A DNA stretch of 64,000 nucleotides. Origin: Pedobacter riviphilus. Its GTDB lineage: Bacteria > Bacteroidota > Bacteroidia > Sphingobacteriales > Sphingobacteriaceae. Below are positions 42,992 through 49,611 of the stretch, piece after piece. The translations under genes and the position numbers were made by a program. Where the stretch lies: contig NZ_CP061171.1 of the NCBI RefSeq assembly GCF_014692875.1, forward strand, positions 5,704,001 through 5,768,000, read 5' to 3'. How positions within the stretch are numbered: the stretch's first letter is position 1; each line of letters begins with the position of its first letter. The notes beneath the pieces were generated by a model. That model was not told where the DNA came from. It saw nothing but the letters and a program-made list of their open reading frames with translations, and did not search any database.

Positions 42992-43486
42992 TCAATTATT
43001 CAACATGGGCTTAAAGCGGTTATCCTTATTTCTTAAGTCCAAGCCACCTTCGTAAACAGATTTTAGATTAACCAAATAAAAACTCCAGCCGTTGTGGCAA
43101 CCTAAGCGAATATTTCTTTTTGCATGGTCATCCAAGGGAATATTCTTTTGCGTCAACTCTACAATTACGTATTCAAACTCTTCTCTGAGTTTAATCTCGA
43201 CCAAACATTCGCCTGCAAAAGTAAACTGAAGCTGATCTTTGCCATTGGCTTCAGTTATGCTTCCGTTTTCAATATCATCATAGAGATACCAGATCCATTT
43301 GTATTTATCGCCTTTCAATACGTTTTGTGTTTTGTTAAGCAATACGCTGTTTTCGTCAGAGAATTCCGCCTCACATAAAAACCATTTCTCCATTTCGCTG
43401 GCTTTTGTCCAGGCATTGTACATATCCTCAAGTTTCGCTTTAATAGCAATCTTAATGGTGAATTTGGTCCAATCGAAGTTTTCCAT
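42992..43486 (-). CDS. SRPBCC/START-like domain protein (AHSA1-type)
   Basis: A 164-aa single-domain protein with the SRPBCC helix-grip features. These include FTIKIAIKAKLEDMYNAWTK, the EKWFLCEAEF tryptophan-phenylalanine block, a GDKYKWIWYLYDD strand, LQFTFAGECLVEIKL, and a C-terminal helix HNGWSFYLVNLKSVYEGG. These proteins bind hydrophobic ligands or act in the AHSA1 group; no activity can be named. It lies 18 bp after the lactonase gene and 1 bp before the PhyH-family gene. Confidence 0.8.
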   Translation of the reverse strand: MENFDWTKFTIKIAIKAKLEDMYNAWTKASEMEKWFLCEAEFSDENSVLLNKTQNVLKGDKYKWIWYLYDDIENGSITEANGKDQLQFTFAGECLVEIKLREEFEYVIVELTQKNIPLDDHAKRNIRLGCHNGWSFYLVNLKSVYEGGLDLRNKDNRFKPMLNN

Positions 43487-43504
43487 TGGCTTAATTTTAG
43501 GTGA

Positions 43505-44614
43505 TTAATTAAAAACCAAACAAACTGGTGCGCCAACATCAATGCGTTTACCGCTATCGGTTAATTTGCCAGTGGTTTTATTTCGGCTAAAAATAACGAT
43601 GTTGTTGGTGTATTGATGGCCGATCAATAGAAATTTTCCAGTCGGATCAATCGTGAAGTTCCTTGGTCCTTTACCCAGCGTGCTTACCGTTTCGATGAAT
43701 TTCAATTTTCCGGTAGGCAGAATTGAAAAGGTAGATATGCTATTGGCATCTCCACGGTTGGTTTCGTAAAGAAATTTTCCATCAGCCGAAACATGGATAT
43801 CGGCACCATCAATTTTTCCGCTAAAATCTTTCGGCGTAGTGCCAATTTCCTGAATTTTGGTTAAGCTTCCATTCGAATAAGAGAAAACTGTTATGCGGCC
43901 ATTAAATTCATGTGCTAAATAGGCGAATTTTCCATTTGGACTAAAAGTGATGTGCCTCGGGCCAGTGCCTGCGGTGGTTTTAATTACCGACTTAAGGGTT
44001 AATATTTTTTCTTTTGAGGTAGGGTTATAATTGTAAATATAAGTTTGATCTTCGCCCAAATCATTAACAATTAAATATTTATGGTCTGGCGTAAATTTAA
44101 CCATATGTACATGTGCGCTTTCTTGCCTGCCTTTAGGATCGATGCTTTTTCCGGTATGTTTGATCGTTTGTAAAGCGTCAGTTAAAGTCCCGTCTGTTTT
44201 TCGTGAAAATACCGCCAAACTGCCGCCGCTATAATTGGCCACAATTACATTTTTGGCATCAACGGTAATAAAACATGGATCGGCACCTTGGCTATCTACT
44301 TTATTTAAAAAAGTTAAAGCGCCAGTTACTACATTGTATTTAAAAGCACTTACTGTGCTGGTAGCTCCGGTTTCATTAACGGCATAAACAAATTGATTAT
44401 CGGGTGAAACGGCTACGTAACTTGGATTAGCGGTGTTTTTTGCAATGCTTTTTACAGTAGCAGTCGCTGTTAAAACATTGAAGTTATAAGTATAAATCCC
44501 TTCGCTTTTTCCCGGTGCTGTATAGGTACCTACAATCAGGTTGTAGTTGGTTTTTTGAGCAAATGTTAAGGTAGATAGTATGGTGAGCGCAAGTAATGAA
44601 CTAAATTTTTTCAT
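43505..44614 (-). CDS. secreted lactonase-family beta-propeller protein (6-phosphogluconolactonase-like)
   Basis: A 369-aa protein with a signal peptide (MKKFSSLLAL...STLTFAQK). Seven propeller blades of the YbhE/3-carboxymuconate cyclase family are visible as repeated VAVSPDNQFVYAVNE, ITFSPNGKFAYLAHE, IHVSADGKFLYETNRG and FTIDPTGKFLLIGHQ strands. In this family cytosolic members (Pgl) hydrolyse 6-phosphogluconolactone; the signal peptide makes that unlikely here, so an extracytoplasmic lactone or a non-enzymatic role is possible. It is first of a three-gene minus-strand operon. Confidence 0.87.
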   Translation of the reverse strand: MKKFSSLLALTILSTLTFAQKTNYNLIVGTYTAPGKSEGIYTYNFNVLTATATVKSIAKNTANPSYVAVSPDNQFVYAVNETGATSTVSAFKYNVVTGALTFLNKVDSQGADPCFITVDAKNVIVANYSGGSLAVFSRKTDGTLTDALQTIKHTGKSIDPKGRQESAHVHMVKFTPDHKYLIVNDLGEDQTYIYNYNPTSKEKILTLKSVIKTTAGTGPRHITFSPNGKFAYLAHEFNGRITVFSYSNGSLTKIQEIGTTPKDFSGKIDGADIHVSADGKFLYETNRGDANSISTFSILPTGKLKFIETVSTLGKGPRNFTIDPTGKFLLIGHQYTNNIVIFSRNKTTGKLTDSGKRIDVGAPVCLVFN

Positions 44615-44704
44615 GAAACGATGATGTTGATTTTGACAAATATAAAGAAAGTTGGCTACGGAGGTACAGAAAACCCAGAAGATGGCCTCTTTTTAGCAAG
44701 CAAC

Positions 44705-44728
44705 AAAAAAGGCAGCCAATTGGCTGCC
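44705..44728 (-). terminator. terminator of the pseudouridine synthase gene
   Basis: GGCAGCCA / TGGCTGCC stem with a T-run on the minus strand, 9 bp past the gene's stop codon. Confidence 0.85.
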
Positions 44729-44736
44729 TTTTTATG

Positions 44737-46212
44737 TTATTTTATTAAGTGTTTAATCTGGATCAATTCATGATCTTCAAGATAACGCCATCTGCCACGT
44801 GGCAGGTCTTTCTTAGTCAGATTACCATATACTACACGGTCTAATTTTTCTACATTATAACCCAGGTGTTCGAAAATACGGCGAACAATTCTGTTTTTAC
44901 CACTGTGGATCTGGATGCCGATTTCTTTTTTGGTTCCGCCTGCAACATAAGAAATGTTATCGGGTTTGATCAGTCCATCTTCCAGCTCTAAACCAAAAGC
45001 AATTTTGTTTAAATCACCTTGCGATAAAGATTTATCCAATTCAACATTGTAAATTTTGGTAATCCCGTTTTTAGGATGAGATAATTTATCTGCTAAATCA
45101 CCATCGTTTGTCATCAACAATAAACCTGTTGTATTACGGTCTAAACGGCCTACCGGATAAATGCGCTCACGGCTCGCTTTGTCAACCAATTGCATTACCG
45201 TACGGCGCTCCTGCGGATCGTCGGTAGTGGTGATGTAATCTTTTGGTTTATTCAATAAAACGTAAACTTTCTTTTCACGCTTCAATAGTTCACCATTATA
45301 GCGCACTAAATCTTTTGCAGGATCAACTTTATGTCCTAATTCGGTAATGGCTTCGCCGTTTACCGTAATAATCCCGGCAGCAATTAGCTCATCAGCCTTA
45401 CGACGGGAGCAGATGCCTGCATTTGAAATATATCTGTTCAGGCGAATTAGGCCTTTATCTTCATTTGTTTTGCGGCCTTGGGTAATTACAGTACGCTGTG
45501 GGCGGTTAAATTCTGTATCTCTTGGCTGTGCCTCTTCACGTTTTCTAAACGGACGGATATCGCCATCTTTCGGTTCTCTTGGCTTTACATCTCTTGAGCT
45601 TCCGGCACTTGGTTTAAAGCCATCTGATTTACCTCTCGATTTGAAATCCTTGTATCCACCAGTTCTCGGTTTAAAATCTCTCGAATCTCCATCCTTAGAT
45701 TTGAAATCGCGTTCTCCTGTTCTTGGCTTGTAATCTCTTGCTCCACCTTCTCTTGGTTTAAAGTCTCTGTCACCTGTTCTGGGTTTATAATCTCTTGAAC
45801 CTCCTTCTCTTGATTTGAAATCTCTATCCCCGGTTCTTGGTTTATATTCTCTTGATCCATCACCTCTTGATTTGAAGCCGCGGTCTTCTAAAGTTGAACC
45901 AGTATCTTTTGATTTAAACTCACGATCGCCAAATTTGAAACTCTGTGGTTCTGAATCTTTCGATTTGAAATCACGTCCGCCTGATCTTGGTTTGAAATCT
46001 TTTTTGTCTCCGAAAGATTTTGATTTGAAATCTTTACTGTCTGTGCTTCTAGATCTGAAGCCATCCTTCGAATCGGATGATTTTTTGAATTTGCTGTCTT
46101 TGTCGTCTGATCTTCTTCTGTCAGATCCGGCCGAATTACTTCTGCCTTCTGTTCTCCGGCTGCCTGGTTTGGACTTGTCATCCCGACTGTTCCTGTTGTT
46201 TTTATTTATCAT
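44737..46212 (-). CDS. RluB/RsuA-family pseudouridine synthase with long repetitive N-terminal tail
   Basis: A 491-aa protein, about twice the usual length. Residues 1-250 are a highly charged, disordered tail with some fifteen copies of a 9-10-residue unit such as RDFKPREGG / RDYKPRTGD (strongest at 60-210). The enzyme follows: S4 RNA-binding domain (about 256-300, RLNRYISNAGICSRRKADEL) and the catalytic domain with the Asp in YPVGRLDRNTTGLLLMT, then KNRIVRRIFEHLGYNVEKLDR. It makes pseudouridine in ribosomal RNA, probably 23S position equivalent to RluB. The Lys/Arg tail probably adds RNA affinity. Confidence 0.9.
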   Translation of the reverse strand: MINKNNRNSRDDKSKPGSRRTEGRSNSAGSDRRRSDDKDSKFKKSSDSKDGFRSRSTDSKDFKSKSFGDKKDFKPRSGGRDFKSKDSEPQSFKFGDREFKSKDTGSTLEDRGFKSRGDGSREYKPRTGDRDFKSREGGSRDYKPRTGDRDFKPREGGARDYKPRTGERDFKSKDGDSRDFKPRTGGYKDFKSRGKSDGFKPSAGSSRDVKPREPKDGDIRPFRKREEAQPRDTEFNRPQRTVITQGRKTNEDKGLIRLNRYISNAGICSRRKADELIAAGIITVNGEAITELGHKVDPAKDLVRYNGELLKREKKVYVLLNKPKDYITTTDDPQERRTVMQLVDKASRERIYPVGRLDRNTTGLLLMTNDGDLADKLSHPKNGITKIYNVELDKSLSQGDLNKIAFGLELEDGLIKPDNISYVAGGTKKEIGIQIHSGKNRIVRRIFEHLGYNVEKLDRVVYGNLTKKDLPRGRWRYLEDHELIQIKHLIK

Positions 46213-46348
46213 GATACGCTTTTAACCACATTAAAAATGCGGGCTGCAAATTTATAAAAAATAGCTGAACATAACAACTTCCGGAGCGAAAAAATCGGAT
46301 AAAAAAATAACCCCTAAAGTAAGAAAAAATGGTTAAAAATCAAAATTG

Positions 46349-46384
46349 AAAATCGCTGTTTAAAGTGCTTTAAACAGCGATTTT
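46349..46384. repeat. perfect 17-bp inverted repeat between divergent genes
   Basis: AAAATCGCTGTTTAAAG (46349-46365) and CTTTAAACAGCGATTTT (46368-46384) are perfect complements with a 2-base gap and T's after. It lies upstream of both divergent genes, where a terminator has no obvious gene to end. An operator or a small transcript end are options. Confidence 0.7.
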
Positions 46385-46404
46385 TGCAGGTAATTCTGTA
46401 ACTA

Positions 46405-46475
46405 TTTGATAATGTGCTTATTATTTTTTAGCTTTGCCAACGTTTTTATATAAGTTCACCAAAAAAAGGAGGAAA
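46405..46475 (+). promoter_or_regulatory. -33/-7 promoter and Shine-Dalgarno site of the lytic transglycosylase gene
   Basis: TTTG (46405-46408), 20 bases, TAGCTTTG (46429-46436): a full Bacteroidota promoter. AAAGGAGGAAA directly precedes the ATG at 46476, an unusually strong ribosome-binding site for this group. Together they exclude an ATG at 46434, which lies in the -7 box. Confidence 0.7.
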
Positions 46476-47258
46476 ATGTTAAAGAAACACATCGTACCAT
46501 TTGCGGTAGTGGCAACACTATTTATCTTGGCAAAAGTGTTCGCTTACCAAATGCCCTTAGCACAAAAAAGTCTTTTAAAAGAAGAAAAATTAAACACTAC
46601 AATACCCAAATCTGATAGCCTAAAAGTTGAAAATGCGGAAAAGCCGCTATCTTTAATGGCACAGTTAAATTTTGCAGATGAAACCCTGCCATTAGGCGAT
46701 AAAAAGGTAGAACGCAAAATGAAAAAAATCCTTGCAGCACACACTTACGGAAACACACAAACCAATAAATTGCATGCAAAAGCTGCAAAATGGTTTCCTG
46801 TAATTGAGCCAATTCTTGCTGCCTACGGAATTCCCAACGATTTTAAGTATTTGGCCTTGGTCGAATCTGGAATGGCGGAAGGGGTTTCTCCAAAAGGTGC
46901 AGCCGGAATCTGGCAGTTTATGCCAGGCACAGCCCGTACCTATGGATTAAGAGTAAACGGGAATGTTGATGAACGCTATAACTTGCGTAAATCGACTATC
47001 GCTGCCTGCAAATACATTAAAGAAATGTATCAGGGACTAGAAAGCTGGACTTTAGTTGCTGCAGCTTACAACATTGGCGACGGACGCCTGCGCAAGCAAA
47101 TCGATAATCAAAATCAGGATAATTATTACAAAATGAAGCTGAACCGCGAAACCGGTGGCTATGTTTATAAAGTAATCTCCATGAAACAGATTATGGAACA
47201 TCCGAAACGTTACGGTTACGCAAAACCGAGAGTATTATTGGCCTACAACGGCGAATAA
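46476..47258 (+). CDS. membrane-anchored lytic murein transglycosylase (MltD/Slt-type)
   Basis: 260 aa from the ATG at 46476. An N-terminal signal anchor (HIVPFAVVATLFILAKVFAY, residues 5-24) is followed by a linker and a lytic transglycosylase domain (about 100-250). The catalytic Glu130 is in LALVESGMAE, then SPKGAAGIWQFMPGTARTYGL and VAAAYNIGDGRL. It cleaves peptidoglycan between MurNAc and GlcNAc with anhydro-ring formation. Unlike MltD of enterobacteria it has no LysM domain. It ends at a strong terminator. Confidence 0.93.
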   Translation: MLKKHIVPFAVVATLFILAKVFAYQMPLAQKSLLKEEKLNTTIPKSDSLKVENAEKPLSLMAQLNFADETLPLGDKKVERKMKKILAAHTYGNTQTNKLHAKAAKWFPVIEPILAAYGIPNDFKYLALVESGMAEGVSPKGAAGIWQFMPGTARTYGLRVNGNVDERYNLRKSTIAACKYIKEMYQGLESWTLVAAAYNIGDGRLRKQIDNQNQDNYYKMKLNRETGGYVYKVISMKQIMEHPKRYGYAKPRVLLAYNGE

Positions 47259-47290
47259 CCTAATTAAGATAAAGACAAGCATTTGGTAAG

Positions 47291-47324
47291 GCGTCCCGGT
47301 TTTTGAATCGGGACGCTTTTTTTT
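47291..47324 (+). terminator. terminator of the lytic transglycosylase gene
   Basis: GCGTCCCG / CGGGACGC stem followed by eight T's, 33 bp after the stop codon. Confidence 0.9.
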
Positions 47325-47673
47325 GAAAGTGATTACACAGATTGTTGGATTACTTGGATTTTTTGCTAATCACCTTTTCAGGAGCTACTGATAACACAGA
47401 AATTTTCCGCATCACGCTAACCAATGAACCAATTGCAAATAAACCAATGAATTTTATTGCCACGGAAGCACAGATTAACACGGAATAGTTTTACCATATA
47501 AGAAATAGAAGGTCATTTAATCACATGTGAGTCTAAATACATTGGTTGTTATCATATGTTTTTCATTATTATCAAACACAAATTTGTCTGACCAGTATTT
47601 TTCCTAAACCCTAATGATGAACTAATGACCAATGAACGATTGAACTAATAAATCAATTTCCTTTCTTTGTGTT
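47325..47673. other. 350-bp intergenic region without gene
   Basis: AT-rich DNA with degenerate dispersed-repeat words, including GCCACGGAAGCACAGATTAACACGG (47460-47484 region), related to the repeat at 4682. No open frame, RNA structure or clear promoter stands out. Confidence 0.4.
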
Positions 47674-48720
47674 ATGTTCAAACTGCGCATTAATAAAATC
47701 ATAAATCAACCTGGCGATAATATTACTTTTCAATTTGAGGAAGTAGATCAACAATACCCCAAGTATTTAGCCGGTCAGTTTATTTCGTTGGTTTTTCAGG
47801 GGAAACATAAGGAAATCAGGCGTTCGTATTCTTTTAATAGCTCTCCTGATGTGGATGAACCTTTGGCCATTACCGTAAAAAGAGTGGAAAACGGAGAAAT
47901 ATCGAGATTTTTGCACCATAAAACTTCGGTAAACGACATTCTGTTGGCGCAAGAACCACAAGGGATGTTCAGTTATTTGCCTGATGAAAACCTGGAGCGT
48001 GATCTTTTTCTGTTCGCAGCAGGAGTAGGAATCACGCCATTATTCTCGATTTTGAAAACGGCATTGGTGCGCGAGAAAAAATCGTTGGTTACATTGGTAT
48101 ATAGCAACCGATCGATGGAGGAAGCGTTGTTTTATGATGAGCTGAACGAGTGGCAAAAAAAATATCCTGAAAGGTTAAAGATTGTTTGGGTTTTTAGCAA
48201 CAGCAAGAACTTAATGACGGCCAGGCTAAATAAATTCTATATCGAAAAACTAATCAAAGAGCATTTACATTTTGATCGAAACAATGCGCTGTTTTATAGC
48301 TGCGGACCGATCGTTTATATGGATTTATGCAGGATTACTTTGCTGGGTATGGGCTTCGATATTAAACAGATTAAAAGAGAAACCTTTGTGTTGCCAGAAG
48401 ATGAGCGGGATGAAGACGACGGTTCTGCAGAAAAAGTTGTCGATAAAAATACTTACTCAATAATTTTAAACTTTAAAGGAGAAATTTATCACCTTGATAT
48501 TCCTTGGCCAAAAAGAATTCTGGATGTTGCGCTTGAAAATAAAATCAAACTACCTTATAGTTGTCGCGGGGGTGTATGCAGTACCTGTGTGGCCAATTGT
48601 ACCAAAGGTGGTGTTAGAATGGATTATAATGAAGTGCTTACCGATGATGAATTGGAAAGAGGCAGGGTTTTGGTTTGTACCGGGCACCCAACGGAGAATG
48701 AAACGACATTGGAGTGGTAG
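47674..48720 (+). CDS. FAD/2Fe-2S oxidoreductase, PaaE-like ferredoxin reductase
   Basis: A 348-aa three-domain reductase. The FAD-binding beta-barrel has RRSYSFNSSP (about 50-59). The NAD(P)H-binding domain has FAAGVGITPLFSIL and LVYSNRSMEEALF. The C-terminal plant-type [2Fe-2S] ferredoxin has the ligands CRGGVCSTC and a later Cys in VLVCTGHP. It passes electrons from NAD(P)H to an oxygenase or other acceptor. The order FAD-NAD-ferredoxin is that of PaaE, but no paaABCD oxygenase genes are near, so its partner is unknown. Single gene. Confidence 0.9.
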   Translation: MFKLRINKIINQPGDNITFQFEEVDQQYPKYLAGQFISLVFQGKHKEIRRSYSFNSSPDVDEPLAITVKRVENGEISRFLHHKTSVNDILLAQEPQGMFSYLPDENLERDLFLFAAGVGITPLFSILKTALVREKKSLVTLVYSNRSMEEALFYDELNEWQKKYPERLKIVWVFSNSKNLMTARLNKFYIEKLIKEHLHFDRNNALFYSCGPIVYMDLCRITLLGMGFDIKQIKRETFVLPEDERDEDDGSAEKVVDKNTYSIILNFKGEIYHLDIPWPKRILDVALENKIKLPYSCRGGVCSTCVANCTKGGVRMDYNEVLTDDELERGRVLVCTGHPTENETTLEW

Positions 48721-48879
48721 GTTAGTTCATTTGTTCATTGGTTAGCGTGGTGTTCAGGGTCGGATCGTCATCTCGAGCGGAGATAAACGGAGTAAAGAGA
48801 TCTTTTAAATTTGTTTAGTAGATCCCGCTTTGAGTGAAGAGCTTAAAAAATCAAAGGTAAAATTTATCTGCGTTATAGT

Positions 48880-49278
48880 TTATAAACTTCTAAGTTCAAG
48901 GTTTTCGCTTCTGATCTTATCAGAATTTAAGTCAATCAGAAGAGAAAGCCGCTCTTTAAGATTTATGTTGTTTGTCCAGAAAGCATTGTCAATTTTTAGT
49001 GCTGATTCTAACAGATCGCCTGGATAGAGGTCTCCCTCGGCCAGAATGTCTTTGTTCAAGATTTCTATTGTTATTGGTATTAGATGTTCTAAGCCTATAT
49101 CTTGGCTAATTAGTGTTCGCAATTGCTCTACAGTAAGCTCATTTATCGGTATTTTTCTATACTCATGGCATCTTTTGATAAGACTAGTTGGGTACTCGTT
49201 TTCGTCAGGCCACTTGAGGTTTTCTAAAATTTCAAGTGACTTTTGATTATAAAGTTTTTCTTGTCTGTTTTTTTTCAT
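48880..49278 (-). CDS. CdiI-type contact-dependent inhibition immunity protein, orphan
   Basis: A 132-aa soluble protein starting at MKKNRQEKLYNQK (49278); an ATG three codons upstream is possible. The middle matches the CdiI_2 immunity family: INELTVEQLRTLISQDIGLE, HLIPITIEIL, and the hallmark EGDLYPGDLLESAL with a following FW. Such proteins neutralise toxins delivered by CdiA or similar polymorphic toxins. No toxin, CdiA or T6SS gene is near, so this is an orphan immunity gene, flanked by gene-poor AT-rich DNA. Confidence 0.75.
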   Translation of the reverse strand: MKKNRQEKLYNQKSLEILENLKWPDENEYPTSLIKRCHEYRKIPINELTVEQLRTLISQDIGLEHLIPITIEILNKDILAEGDLYPGDLLESALKIDNAFWTNNINLKERLSLLIDLNSDKIRSENLELRSL

Positions 49279-49287
49279 TCTTATCAA

Positions 49288-49611
49288 ATTGCTCCAAATC
49301 TAACTTTAGTTTGTAGGCTAATATAAGTCTTTGATCTAATTAATGAATATGAAATTTGTCTCCTCAATCTTTTCTAGAAATAAAAAACAGTTACTTCATT
49401 CTCCGCGTTTATCTGATAGGACGAATTTTTTTATGCTTTTACTCTCTCTTGTTTACCTCTGGTTTCCTTAGAAATAGAAGTCTACATTATGACAATTAAT
49501 CCTTAATCAAGATTGGTTTTGACTTTCTTTTTGATAAAATTTTTAGCATTTTTGCGGATTGAAATTTTGTCTTTTTAAAGACTCGATTTTGCCTCCAACT
49601 TTAAATAAAAT
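49288..49611. other. 324-bp intergenic region
   Basis: AT-rich, with no gene supported. The last 80 bases before uvrA contain TTTTG and TTTTTGCGG words that could be its promoter, but the spacing is not convincing. Confidence 0.4.

Noticed and set aside
45347..46225. Long opposite-strand and shifted frames within the pseudouridine synthase tail
   Set aside because: The tail is built from short DNA repeats, so several frames stay open. The minus-strand gene has the S4 and catalytic domains; the others have no recognisable protein.
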